Assembly: GCA_035761505.1 (NCBI GenBank)
Contig: DASTQX010000607.1
Coordinates: 1-15,703 of the forward strand
DNA from: JAIVJM01 sp035761505
GTDB taxonomy: Bacteria > Acidobacteriota > Blastocatellia > Pyrinomonadales > Pyrinomonadaceae
Direction: 5' to 3'
DNA: 15,703 bases
Positions 1 to 8,275 of this stretch are shown here, piece after piece (position 1 is the first letter of the stretch; the number at the start of each line of letters is the position of its first letter). Below the pieces are notes generated by a model. It made no database searches. It saw nothing but the letters and a program-made list of their open reading frames with translations, and was not told the origin of the DNA. Position numbers and translations under genes: made by a program.

Positions 1-119
1 CCGCCGGGTTTTCTTGTGTGTCGTGCCGGCTGCCCTCTGAGGCAACGCGCGGCGCGGTCGGCGGCCTCCGACCGGCTCCGAAGGGTGTGGCGCGGGCGCG
101 CGTCCTCGAACGGCGCGGC

Positions 120-158
120 ATTATAGCATCGCGCTGAAAAAGGCGACGAAACATTATA
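120..158 (-). promoter_or_regulatory. Two tandem leftward -10-like boxes
   Basis: Read on the minus strand, TATAAT occurs at 158-153 and again at 125-120. The second copy has an upstream TG (TGCTATAAT, 128-120), which is an extended -10 element. No convincing -35 hexamer is visible for either. They would drive a gene to the left of the window. Positions 1-113 contain no ATG or GTG on the minus strand, so the leader would be longer than about 110 bases. This is seen in the sequence; promoter activity is inferred. Confidence 0.4.
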
Positions 159-221
159 CGCCGGGGCGGGCGGCGTCAGATTCGCCGCGCCGCGCGCCGG
201 GTGGCTGCCGCCAGTGTTGAT

Positions 222-230
222 TGCTATACT
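222..230 (+). promoter_or_regulatory. Extended -10 promoter (TGCTATACT) for the first VWA gene
   Basis: TGCTATACT is an extended -10 box (TGn plus TATACT) about 108 bases before the chosen ATG at 338. No clear -35 is present 16-18 bases upstream, which is acceptable for extended -10 promoters. The same nine bases occur before the hybrid kinase (2945-2953), which strengthens the call. Confidence 0.45.
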
Positions 231-337
231 GTTCGTCGAGACAGGGAAGCAACGACCGCTCACGCCGCGAGCATCGAAAGACGGGCCGAAGAGCGGTGGA
301 CGATCCGAAAATTCATACCCGCCTCCCCGCAATCAGG

Positions 338-1333
338 ATGATGAAGAAGACCGCAAACGTTTTGAGTTCGTTCGTACTGGTGGCCTGTGCCCTCGGCCTC
401 GCGCCGCCGAGCGCCTTCGCGCAGACGCCCGCGCCGACGCCGCAGGAGGAGCGCGAGAGCACGACCTCGCGCATCGTCCGCCTGCCCGTCTCGGTGCTCG
501 ACAAGAAGGGCAAGCCCATCACGGGCCTGACCAAAAACGACTTCGTCGTCTTCGAGGACAAGAAGCCCGTCTCGCAGTTCGACTTCCTCGGCGAGATCAA
601 GGAGCTTGAGCGCCTCCCCATCTACATCGGCGTACTGATGGACACGTCGGGCTCGACCGCCGGGAAGCTCAAGTTCGAGAAGGAGGCCGCGCTCAACTTC
701 ATCTACACCGTGATGCGTTCGCGCAAAGACCGCGTGGCCTTCCTCACCTTCGACGACGAAGTTAATCTGCGGCAGGACTTCACGATGGACGCCGACCTTC
801 TGGACAAGGCCGTCAACGGCGTCAAGAAGCCGGGCAACCGCACCGCGCTCTACGACGCCGTGTGGCAGTTCTGCGACGAGAAGATGCGCAACGCCGCGAG
901 CCCGCGCCGCGCGCTCGTCGTCATCACCGACGGCGACGACACCTACAGCCGCGCGCGCCTCGCCGACGCCATCCGCATCGCGCAGAAGACCGACACCATC
1001 ATCTTTGCCATCTCGACCAAAGGCGGCTTCGCGACGAGCGCCGTGCCGGGCGTCGAGGCCGGGACGGTCAAGGATAGCGGCGACAAGGATATCCAGAAGC
1101 TCTCGGACGAGACCGGCGGGCGCTCCTTCTACACCGGCGACATGCTTGCGCTGGAGCGCGCCTTCCAGCGGATCGGCGAGGAACTGCGCTCGCAGTACCT
1201 CATCACCTACCGCCCCGAACCGCCCTTCGACGGACGCGAGCGCCGCATCGAAGTCAAGGTCATCACCGGCAAAGACCTCAAGGTCAACGCCAAGCGCGGC
1301 TACACGCCGGACAGGGAGACGGAAAGAAGGTGA
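338..1333 (+). CDS. Secreted VWA-domain protein, acidobacterial VWFA-related type
   Basis: A 331-residue exported protein with one von Willebrand factor A domain. Residues 1-28 form a signal peptide (Lys-rich start, hydrophobic core, cleavage after AFA). An LVAC sequence ending at Cys17 could alternatively act as a lipobox. The metal-ion-dependent adhesion site is intact: D102-T-S-G-S106, then RTALYDAVW and TDGDD near residue 198. The family (VWFA-related Acidobacterial domain) is heavily expanded in Acidobacteriota and presumed to mediate divalent-metal-dependent protein binding outside the cytoplasm; the partner is unknown. I chose the ATG at 338 because the signal peptide begins there. The open frame extends back to 221 without sensible protein. 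The ribosome site is weak. The stop TGA lies inside the first 7-bp repeat of the following hairpin. The next gene is a paralogue. Confidence 0.9.
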   Translation: MMKKTANVLSSFVLVACALGLAPPSAFAQTPAPTPQEERESTTSRIVRLPVSVLDKKGKPITGLTKNDFVVFEDKKPVSQFDFLGEIKELERLPIYIGVLMDTSGSTAGKLKFEKEAALNFIYTVMRSRKDRVAFLTFDDEVNLRQDFTMDADLLDKAVNGVKKPGNRTALYDAVWQFCDEKMRNAASPRRALVVITDGDDTYSRARLADAIRIAQKTDTIIFAISTKGGFATSAVPGVEAGTVKDSGDKDIQKLSDETGGRSFYTGDMLALERAFQRIGEELRSQYLITYRPEPPFDGRERRIEVKVITGKDLKVNAKRGYTPDRETERR

Positions 1334-1403
1334 TGAGTGATGAGTGATGAGTGATAAGAAAAAACTGTCTTGTCTTATCACTCATCACTTATCACTCATC
1401 ACC
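1329..1403. repeat. Heptad-repeat inverted repeat, GTGATGA family
   Basis: The left arm (1329-1359) is made of GTGATGA words. The right arm (1373-1403) is its reverse complement with one mismatch, which would be a G-U pair in RNA, giving a 31-bp stem with a 13-base loop. The left arm contains the stop codon of the upstream VWA gene, and the right arm ends 22 bases before the next ATG. There is no T-run after the stem, so classical intrinsic termination is doubtful. It may attenuate transcription or protect the transcript end. Confidence 0.9.
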
Positions 1404-1425
1404 GCTTTTAGAGGTTTTGAAGTTG

Positions 1426-2628
1426 ATGTCTTATCGCTACAAGTTCGGTCGCGCTCTGGCGCTTCTGCTGGTCGTCTCGGTTCTGTTCGGGGCGGCGGGA
1501 GCGCTCGCGCCGACGCGCGCGGGGCAGGAGCTGTCGAACCGTCCGCGCCGCGCGGGCGAGACGGCGGCGTCGCCGTCGCAGACGCCACAGACGCCGCAAC
1601 AGAATCCCGCGCCTCGGCAGACGCCGACGCCCGCGCGGACACCGACGCGGCAGGACGAACAGGAGCCGATTCTCGACGAGGACGACGTGCTGCGGGTCGA
1701 GACCGACCTCACCAACGTCCTCTTCACGGCGGTGGATAAGAACAAGCGCTTCATCACGGCGCTCAAGCAGGAGGACATCCGCGTCCTCGAAGACGGCGTG
1801 CCGCAGGAGGTCTTCGCCTTCCAGCGCGAGACCGACCGCGCGCTCTCGCTCGCCATCCTCATTGACACCAGCGCCTCGCAGGAGCGCACGCTCCCCGAAG
1901 AGAAGAGCGCCGCGCGCGGCTTCATAGATGCCGTCATCCGCCCGAGCAAAGACGAGGTCGCCATCCTCTCCTTCACGGGCGAGGCGACGCTCGAACAGGG
2001 CTTGACGGGCAGCGTCCAGCGCGTCCGCCGCGCCATCGAGAAGGTCGAGTTCACGCCGCCCTCCGGCTACATCGGCGGCGGCATCGTCGTGCCGGGAACG
2101 CCGCCCATCTCCGGCGACAACCAGTCGCGCGCGGGCTCCACGGCAATCTGGGATTCGGTCTGGGTGACGACCACCGAGGTGCTCTCCGAGACTTCCGACA
2201 AGACGCGCCGCGCCATCATCCTCCTCACCGACGGCGTGGACACGAGCAGCCGCCTGAAGATGAGCGAGGCCGTCGAGTCCGCTTTGAAGACCGACACCAT
2301 CATCTACGCCATCGGCATCGGCGACAGCTTCAGCTTCGACGGCGTGGACGAGGGCTCGGTACGCAAGATCGCCGAGCGCACGGGCGGTCGCGCCTACTTC
2401 CCGCGCGACGAGAGCGACCTCCGCTCGGCCTTTGCGCAGATTCAGGACGAACTGCGCTCGCAATATCTGGTCGCCTACTCGCCCACGAACAAGGCCAAAG
2501 ACGGCAGCTTCCGCCAACTCAAGATCGAGGTTGTCAACCCCGAACTGCGCAAGCAGAACCTCCGCCTCACCTACCGGCAGGGCTACTTCGCGCAGGCCAC
2601 GACCGCCGCCACGCCCCGGCGGAAGTGA
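1426..2628 (+). CDS. Second secreted VWA-domain protein, paralogue of the preceding gene
   Basis: A 400-residue exported VWA protein of the same acidobacterial family as its neighbour. It has an N-terminal signal peptide (about residues 1-28, ending GALA) and a linker rich in Pro, Thr and Gln at about residues 40-72. The VWA domain has an intact MIDAS (D147-T-S-A-S151, then GSTAIWDSVW and LTDGVDTSS). The C-terminal phrase around ELRSQYL is shared with the first protein, which shows tandem duplication. The ATG at 1426 has a GAGG at 1411-1414, 11 bases upstream; an upstream in-frame ATG at 1351 lies inside the repeat hairpin and is unlikely. The gene probably shares a transcript with the first VWA gene across the intervening hairpin. 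Its stop TGA is part of the first GTGAGCA word of the next repeat. Confidence 0.9.
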   Translation: MSYRYKFGRALALLLVVSVLFGAAGALAPTRAGQELSNRPRRAGETAASPSQTPQTPQQNPAPRQTPTPARTPTRQDEQEPILDEDDVLRVETDLTNVLFTAVDKNKRFITALKQEDIRVLEDGVPQEVFAFQRETDRALSLAILIDTSASQERTLPEEKSAARGFIDAVIRPSKDEVAILSFTGEATLEQGLTGSVQRVRRAIEKVEFTPPSGYIGGGIVVPGTPPISGDNQSRAGSTAIWDSVWVTTTEVLSETSDKTRRAIILLTDGVDTSSRLKMSEAVESALKTDTIIYAIGIGDSFSFDGVDEGSVRKIAERTGGRAYFPRDESDLRSAFAQIQDELRSQYLVAYSPTNKAKDGSFRQLKIEVVNPELRKQNLRLTYRQGYFAQATTAATPRRK

Positions 2629-2907
2629 GCAGTGAGCGGTAAGCAGTAAGCAGTTCCGGAGCCCCTGAAAGGGGCGGAAGAATGTAGCCCACGGCGCGAG
2701 CCGTAGGGACAGTCGTCAGAGACAAACATCCGAGCCCCTGAAAGGGGCGAAAGAAATCCGACGTTGATTTTCTTTCGCCCCCTTACAGGGGCTCTCGACT
2801 TCTATCGCCACGTCATTCCCACGGCTCGCGCCGTGGGCTACATTCTTCCGCCCCCTTCGGGGGCTCCGGAACTGCTTACCGCTCACTGCTCACTGCTCAC
2901 CGCTCAC
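2625..2907. repeat. Nested palindrome: heptad arms enclosing GC-rich REP-like hairpins
   Basis: A symmetric structure of about 283 bases. The outer arms are heptads GTGAGCA/GTAAGCA (four on the left from 2625; five, inverted, on the right ending at 2907). Inside come GCCCCTGAAAGGGGC (2661-2675) mirrored by GCCCCCTTCGGGGGC (2850-2864). Next is a CCCACGGC...GCCGT(A/G)GGG hairpin (2688-2708) mirrored at 2818-2837. In the centre is a third pair (2731-2756 with 2769-2797) carrying GCCCC hairpins and GAAAGAAA. The outer arms match almost completely except for one heptad and small changes. The inner units look like REP-type palindromes. The remainder of the gap to 3161 holds only a promoter-like sequence. 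Confidence 0.85.
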
Positions 2908-2923
2908 TTTCTCCCCTTTTTGC

Positions 2924-2953
2924 ATGACACCGCCGTTTCCGCTTTGCTATACT
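2924..2953 (+). promoter_or_regulatory. Putative promoter of the hybrid histidine kinase
   Basis: ATGACA (2924-2929) and TATACT (2948-2953) are separated by 18 bases. The -10 is extended (TGCTATACT). It follows directly after the nested palindrome and lies about 210 bases before the kinase ATG, so a long leader is predicted. Confidence 0.5.
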
Positions 2954-3161
2954 TCGGCTGGCCTCCCGGCCCGCGCCTCACCCTTGTTAGGGCCGTGGAG
3001 ATTGAAGAGGTCGTCCAGCAGCGCCGCACGTTCGCCAATAGCAGCAAGAGACAAAACTTCGCCCCGCCTCTCGGAAGACTTTTCGGTCGCCGTCCGCCGC
3101 CGTCACAGAGCACGCTGCCGAATGACAGCAGTTGAACTTTCTTTCCGCCAGAGAGAAGGAC

Positions 3162-6100
3162 ATGCCCCTGACTGAAATCTACCCCGCCGAGCGCGACGAA
3201 CGCGCCGAAGAGACCGGCGAGCGCCTGAGCGCCTCCGTCCGACAGCTCGAAGCCCTGACGGCGCTCGCCGCCGCGCCGCACGACGGGCGCGAGTCGCAGA
3301 GCCTCTTCAAAGGGCTCGCCGACTCCATCACGCGCGTCACGGACTATCGCTCCTGCGTCGTCCTCCTCTTCACGGAAGAGGCTCCGCACCGCCCGCACGT
3401 GCTGTCGCACTCGTCGAACATCCCCGCCGAATACGTCTCGGTCATCTCCCGAAGCTCGCTCCCGCGCGAGGAGGTCGCCGCGCTCATCCGCGACGGCATC
3501 CGCATCGAGGTCAGGGGCTTGGGCTTCGCCGCCTACTACCCGCCGTCGCGCTACCACCTGCTCGACCGCATCTTCCCCGACCGCTTCAAAGCCGACCTCG
3601 AACGCCGCCCGCCCGCCGGAGAGGGCGACGAGCCGTGGCGCGTGGGCGACGAACTGTTCGTCCCGCTCATGACCAACGAGGGGCAGTTCGTCGGGCTCAT
3701 CTCGCTCGACGACCCACGCGACGGGCGCGCGCCCGACCGCCAGAGCATCCTGCCCGTGGTCGCCTTCGCGCGGCAGACCGCGCAACTCATCGCGCGACGC
3801 CGCGACGCGGAACGACTCTCAGAGCAGGCGGGCCGCGAGGCGCTCGTCAACCGCATCTCGCGCGCCGTCCGCCAGTCGCTCGACACGGGCGAGGTCTTCC
3901 GCACGGCGGTCACGGAACTCGGCTCGCACCTCGCCGTGGACAGGTGCACGCTCTTTATGATTGACGCCGAGGCGGGCGTGGTGCGCAACGTCGCCGAGTA
4001 CAACGCGCCGGGCGTGAGCCCCGCCGAGCGCGTCCACAAGATGCCGCTCGTCGAAGGGCTCGTCGAGGCCGTGCGCCGCCACGGCGTTTTGGCCTTCGAG
4101 GACACGGAGCACGACCCGGCCATCCGCCAAATTTACGAGAACATCCTGAGCAAGCTCGGCACGCGCTCGATTATGTACGTCGGCATCCGCGTCGGCGACG
4201 ACGAGCACATCGCCGCCGCCTTCGCCATCTCGACCGTGCGCGAGAAGCGGCGCTGGCGCGACTCAGACCTCGCGCTCGCGCGCGCCGTCGCCGACCAGAC
4301 CGGCATCGCCCTCCGGCAGGCCGAACTCTATCAACGCGCCGAGGCGACCTCGACGCGCGAGGCGCTCATCAACCGCCTGAGCCACGCCATCCGCGCCTCG
4401 CTCAACCTCCCGGAAATCTCGCGCACGGCGACGCACGAACTCGGTCGCGCGCTCCACGCCTCGCGCGTTTACATCCGTCCCTACGAGCCGACGGGCGCGG
4501 TCGTCGAGTACGAATATCTCGCGCCGGGGAGCCCCAGCATGCACGGCTCGGTCATCAGCTACGACAACCCTGTCGGGCAATCCCTGATGAAGAGGCCGCG
4601 CACCGTCGTCGTCCACGACGCGGAGACTTACGACGAGGACACGCCGGAGTTTAACGAGCGGCTCCGCGAATTCTCTGCCAAGAACGGCACGCTCTCGAAA
4701 ATCCTCTGCCCGCTCGTCGTGCAGGGGCGCTTCCGCGGCACGCTCTGCATCCACCAGACCGACCGCGCGCGCCACTGGGCAAAGGACGAAGTGGCCCTCG
4801 TCGAGGCCGTCGCCGCGCAACTCGCCACGGGCCTCGCGCAGGCCGAACTCTTCGAGATGGTCGAGCGCGCCAAGCGCACCTGGGAAGTCACCTTCGACGC
4901 GATGTCCGACGGCATCTTCATCTTCGACAACGACCGGAGGCTGTTAAGAGTCAACCGCGCCGGGGCCGAGATGGAGTCGGTTGCGCCGCGCGAACTATTG
5001 GGAAGGCGCTGCTGCGAAATCCTCCGCGCCGGTCGCGGCGAGGGCTGCATCATCGAGCGCGCGAGCGCCGAGGGGCGCAGCATCACGCTCGAATACACGC
5101 CCCAACAACTCGGCGTCCCGCTCCTCGTCACCGCCGAGCCGATCCGCGACACTTCGGGGCAAATCGGCACGGTCTGCACCGTCCGCGACCTGACCGAGTT
5201 GAGACGCATCGAGGCCGTCGCGCGCGAGCGACAGTCGCTTCTGGAGAACGTCTTGGAGAGCGCGCGCGAGGTCATCTGCGCCGTTGACCTCGAAGGCCGC
5301 ATCATGTGGAGCAACTCGGCGACGTGGGCTTTGAACGGGTACACGAAGGACGAGATGATCGGCCATTCCTTCGTCGAGCTGATCGCAGAGGGCGACCGTC
5401 AGATGGCGCTCGAAAGCTTCCGGCGCGTGCTCGCGGGCGAGCCGCAGACGTTGGAGGTGCGCATCGTCACGCGCGCAGGAGCCGTGCGTCACGTCCACAC
5501 GGATACGACGCCTCTGGTCATCGAGGGACGCACGACCGGCGTCCTCTCCATCACGCGCGACATCACCGAGCAGAAGCAGGAGCGCGAGCGCGCCGCGCAG
5601 GCCGATAAGCTGCGCGCGCTCGGCCAGCTCGCCTCCGGCGTCGCGCACGACTTCAACAACGCGCTCGCCGCCATCTTGGGCCGCGCCCAACTTCTCCGCC
5701 GCTCGACGCGCGACGCCGAGATCGCGCGCAACCTCGACATCATCCAGACCGCCGCCGAGGACGCCGCCGCCACCGTCCGCCGCATCCGCTCGTTCGCGCA
5801 CCAGTCGCCGGGCGAGGAGTTCACTCTGCTCGAAGTCGGCGCGCTCCTCCGCGACGCGGTCGAGATTACGCGCACGCGTTGGGAGAACGACGCGCGCGCG
5901 CGTGGCCTCCGCTACGACGTGGAGTTGGACGACGGGGGCTGCGGCCTCTACGCGCGCGGCAACGCCTCCGAGTTGCGCGAAGTCTTCGTCAACCTCATCG
6001 TCAACGCGATAGACGCGATGCCCGGCGGGGGCCGCCTCTCCATCAAGTGCCGCGTGCGCGGCGGTCGCGTCCAACTGCACTTCACCGACAACGGCGCGGG

Positions 6101-6695
6101 GATGACCGAGGAGGTGCGCGCGCGCATCTTCGAGCCCTTCTACACGACGAAGGGGATGAACGGGACGGGCCTCGGACTCTTCGTCAGCTACGGCATCGTC
6201 GAGCGCCACCTCGGCCACATCACCGCCGCGTCCGCGCCCGGACACGGGACGACCTTCACGATTGAGCTGCCCTCCGCCGAGCCCGTCGCCACTTCCGACG
6301 CGGGGGCCGAGCCGGTCGCCGCCGGGCACTCCGCGGAGTCGCTCTCGATCCTCGTCGTGGATGACGAGGAGACGGTGCGCGAGACTCTGGCCGAGATGAT
6401 TCAGTCGCTCGGCCATCGCGCGACGGTCGTCGGCGGCGGCGCGGCGGCGCTCGCGCTCCTCGACGGCGCGGCCTTCGACCTCGTCTTCACAGACCTCTCG
6501 ATGCCGGAGATGGACGGCATCGAGGTGGCGCGCGAAATCCGCCGCCGCCGCGCGGGCCTCCCCGTCGTCATCGTCACCGGCTACGGCAAAGACGCGCTCC
6601 GCTCCCACGGCGCGGGCGACGCCGCCGACGCCGTCATCGGCAAGCCCTTCGACTTCGAGCAGGTGGAAGAGGTGTTGATGAGATTCAAGCGGTAG
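3162..6695 (+). CDS. Soluble multi-GAF/PAS hybrid sensor histidine kinase with C-terminal receiver
   Basis: A 1177-residue cytoplasmic sensor; no membrane segment is visible. Domains in order: three GAF-like domains (about 25-215, 225-385, 400-565), two PAS domains (about 570-685 and 690-810), HisKA with the phospho-acceptor His829 in GVAHDFNN, and HATPase_c (N box with N944 and N948, G1 box DNGAGM at 976-981, G2 box GTGLGL near 1000). A receiver domain follows (acidic D1067/D1068, phospho-acceptor D1111, T1139, K1161). All catalytic residues are present, so autophosphorylation and His-to-Asp transfer are expected. The AHDFNN type of HisKA is common in hybrid kinases ending in a receiver. The ATG at 3162 follows GAGAGAAGGA; a TTG ten codons upstream is a weaker alternative. 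No response regulator or HPt partner is adjacent, and the ligands are not inferable. Confidence 0.95.
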   Translation: MPLTEIYPAERDERAEETGERLSASVRQLEALTALAAAPHDGRESQSLFKGLADSITRVTDYRSCVVLLFTEEAPHRPHVLSHSSNIPAEYVSVISRSSLPREEVAALIRDGIRIEVRGLGFAAYYPPSRYHLLDRIFPDRFKADLERRPPAGEGDEPWRVGDELFVPLMTNEGQFVGLISLDDPRDGRAPDRQSILPVVAFARQTAQLIARRRDAERLSEQAGREALVNRISRAVRQSLDTGEVFRTAVTELGSHLAVDRCTLFMIDAEAGVVRNVAEYNAPGVSPAERVHKMPLVEGLVEAVRRHGVLAFEDTEHDPAIRQIYENILSKLGTRSIMYVGIRVGDDEHIAAAFAISTVREKRRWRDSDLALARAVADQTGIALRQAELYQRAEATSTREALINRLSHAIRASLNLPEISRTATHELGRALHASRVYIRPYEPTGAVVEYEYLAPGSPSMHGSVISYDNPVGQSLMKRPRTVVVHDAETYDEDTPEFNERLREFSAKNGTLSKILCPLVVQGRFRGTLCIHQTDRARHWAKDEVALVEAVAAQLATGLAQAELFEMVERAKRTWEVTFDAMSDGIFIFDNDRRLLRVNRAGAEMESVAPRELLGRRCCEILRAGRGEGCIIERASAEGRSITLEYTPQQLGVPLLVTAEPIRDTSGQIGTVCTVRDLTELRRIEAVARERQSLLENVLESAREVICAVDLEGRIMWSNSATWALNGYTKDEMIGHSFVELIAEGDRQMALESFRRVLAGEPQTLEVRIVTRAGAVRHVHTDTTPLVIEGRTTGVLSITRDITEQKQERERAAQADKLRALGQLASGVAHDFNNALAAILGRAQLLRRSTRDAEIARNLDIIQTAAEDAAATVRRIRSFAHQSPGEEFTLLEVGALLRDAVEITRTRWENDARARGLRYDVELDDGGCGLYARGNASELREVFVNLIVNAIDAMPGGGRLSIKCRVRGGRVQLHFTDNGAGMTEEVRARIFEPFYTTKGMNGTGLGLFVSYGIVERHLGHITAASAPGHGTTFTIELPSAEPVATSDAGAEPVAAGHSAESLSILVVDDEETVRETLAEMIQSLGHRATVVGGGAAALALLDGAAFDLVFTDLSMPEMDGIEVAREIRRRRAGLPVVIVTGYGKDALRSHGAGDAADAVIGKPFDFEQVEEVLMRFKR

Positions 6696-6701
6696 GACGA
6701 A

Positions 6702-6801
6702 GAAGGGTTCAAAGGGGAAAAGGGGAAGAGGATAAAAGGAACATGCGGGGCGACTCCCTCATCCCTTTTACCCTCTTCCCCTTTTCCCCTTTGAACCCTT
6801 C
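6702..6801. repeat. Polypurine/polypyrimidine inverted repeat between convergent genes
   Basis: The left arm (6702-6739) begins GAAGGGTTCAAAGGGG; the right arm (6764-6801) is its reverse complement with one mismatch in 38, and the spacer is 24 bases. The words are roughly 7 bp (CAAAGGG, GAAAAGG). It sits between the stop of the hybrid kinase (6695) and the stop of the GrdB-like gene on the other strand (6806), filling the gap, and is therefore well placed as a bidirectional terminator. A related element lies at 8176-8275. Confidence 0.9.
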
Positions 6802-6805
6802 CGGC

Positions 6806-7615
6806 TTATCTCTCCCCGCGACTCATCTCGACTTCGGTCTGCATCGAGACGGAGAGGTTGCGGACGCCGGGTTGGTCTATGGGTTCGATGAGGCGGAGGG
6901 CTTCGTCGAGGATGCGGCGCTGGTGTTCGGGCCATTCGGGGCGGCCCGCGACGCAGCCGAACTCGCCCGCGTAGAAGGTGGCGCGCGGCGGTCGCACCTG
7001 CTCGGCCACGCCCCGGTCAACGCAGAGCATCATCGTCGGGATGCCCGCCGCCTCGACCGCCCGCCCGACGAGTGCCATCGTCTGATGACACAAACGCGAG
7101 GCCGGGATGAGCAGCGCCGCCTGCACCTCGTAGCGCACGACGCGCTCGACCAGTTGCGGCAGCGTCGTCCCCGCGAAGCGGCCCGCGCTTGGGATGAAGC
7201 CGCAGAGGCTCCACCAGACCGGGTTGAGCTGGCCGATGATGCCGTTGCCCTCGAACTCTTGAAGGCGCGGCACGGGCACTTGCGAGTTCATGTCGGCCAA
7301 GACAGCCGCCGGGTCGTAGCCGCGCGCCGACCACTTCAAGTCCCCGGCCTCGACCTCAATCGGAATCTCTCGGAAGGAGGTGTCACCGCCCGCGACCGTG
7401 GTGTCGAAGGCGTCCGTCCCGTCAATGTATGCGCCCGCCGAGGTGATGAGCGCGAGGTTGAGCATCGGGAGCGCGCGGCGCGCGGGCGTGAAGGGCGCGT
7501 GGCGGTTCTCGACCCACGGGTAGCGCGGGCCGACATCGTCGCCGCGCATCTCGTTGGTCAGCTTCCAGCGCGCGTAGCGGTCGCGCCAGTCGTCGAGGTG
7601 CTCGATGATCTCCAC
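6806..7615 (-). CDS. GrdB-like protein (glycine/sarcosine/betaine/proline reductase selenoprotein B family)
   Basis: A 269-residue protein resembling the selenoprotein B subunit family of glycine, sarcosine, betaine and D-proline reductases. The supporting motifs are NLALITSAG, GDTSFREIP, GYD, GIIGQLNP and the sequence IPASRLCHQT followed by GRAVEAAGIPT. In reductases the catalytic Sec (or Cys) stands three residues before the conserved Cys. Here that position is Ser173 (codon TCG, not TGA) before Cys176, so amino-acid reductase activity is doubtful. I chose GTG at 7615 because AAGGAG lies 10 bases upstream (7631-7626); an in-frame ATG at 7711 would add an unlikely 32-residue leader. It is downstream of the DUF309 gene, about 100 bases away, without a repeat hairpin between them. 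Function in such non-reductase relatives is unknown. Confidence 0.75.
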   Translation of the reverse strand: MEIIEHLDDWRDRYARWKLTNEMRGDDVGPRYPWVENRHAPFTPARRALPMLNLALITSAGAYIDGTDAFDTTVAGGDTSFREIPIEVEAGDLKWSARGYDPAAVLADMNSQVPVPRLQEFEGNGIIGQLNPVWWSLCGFIPSAGRFAGTTLPQLVERVVRYEVQAALLIPASRLCHQTMALVGRAVEAAGIPTMMLCVDRGVAEQVRPPRATFYAGEFGCVAGRPEWPEHQRRILDEALRLIEPIDQPGVRNLSVSMQTEVEMSRGER

Positions 7616-7717
7616 CTGAAGTCTTCTCCTTGAAACTTGTGCGGGACTTTTTTGGCTGCGCGCCGATTCTAAATCACAAACGTCCCCCGACGCCAACGCC
7701 ACGTCCGTCAAGGGTCT

Positions 7718-8161
7718 TCAGTCGTACTCCATCAACTCCGCCAGCAGCCGGATGCGCGGCGCGTGGAACGTCGGCGGCACGACCTCGCGCGGATCGCGCG
7801 CCTCGACGAGCCACACCAGCTCGCGTTCCAGACGCGAAAGGTAGTCGTGGAGGTCGAGCGACATGAAGCGCTCCGAGCCTAAGCGCGCGAACTTCTCGTT
7901 TGCCAGTTGAAACATCCGCCGCGCCGCGCCGGGCCGACCGATTTCAAGGTGGTGGAAGATGACAGCCGCCTGAATCATCCCTTGCAGGAAGAGTTTCTCC
8001 CTCGGCCCCGCATCGTCGCGCCAGCGCTCCTCCCACGCGTCGTGCGCCGCGTGAAACTCGCCCTCGTTGTAGAGGTCAATCCCGGCCAGATACTCCTCCG
8101 GGTAGAAGGCGGCGTGCGCCTCCGTATAAGCGGGCAGGCCATCGGCGTCAGGCTCAATCAT
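7718..8161 (-). CDS. DUF309-family protein
   Basis: A 147-residue predicted cytoplasmic helical protein of the DUF309 family. The signature is YNEGEFHAAHDAWEERWR at residues 31-48 (H40, W43, E44, E45, W47), followed by FLQGMIQAAVIFHH at 58-71. The conserved His/Glu pattern could bind a metal or a small ligand, but the family has no agreed function. The ATG at 8161 has no clear Shine-Dalgarno sequence; the start is only 15 bases from one arm of the purine repeat at 8176-8275. Confidence 0.85.
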   Translation of the reverse strand: MIEPDADGLPAYTEAHAAFYPEEYLAGIDLYNEGEFHAAHDAWEERWRDDAGPREKLFLQGMIQAAVIFHHLEIGRPGAARRMFQLANEKFARLGSERFMSLDLHDYLSRLERELVWLVEARDPREVVPPTFHAPRIRLLAELMEYD

Positions 8162-8175
8162 AAAGACAACGCGGG

Positions 8176-8275
8176 GGTCAAAGGGGAAAAGGTGAAGAGG
8201 GTAAAAGGGACAAGGCCCGCGACTCTTTCTTTCCTTTTTCCCTTTGACTCCTTTCCCCTTTTATCCCTCTTCTCA
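8176..8275. repeat. Second polypurine heptad-like inverted repeat, with permuted words
   Basis: The left arm (8176-8215) has the words GTCAAAGGGG, GAAGAGGG, TAAAAGGG. The right arm (about 8225-8275) has the complementary words in a different order, so pairing is word by word and shifted rather than end to end. It includes the stop codon of the rhodanese gene (8275-8273) and ends close to the DUF309 start. It is the same word family as 6702-6801. Confidence 0.75.

Noticed and set aside
2764..3135. 123-codon plus-strand open frame over the nested palindrome
   Set aside because: It translates the inverted repeats and promoter region, has no ribosome site, and its sequence is explained by the palindrome.
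7085..7105. Hidden selenocysteine codon in the GrdB-like gene
   Set aside because: The codon at the catalytic position is TCG (Ser), and there is no in-frame TGA in the gene.
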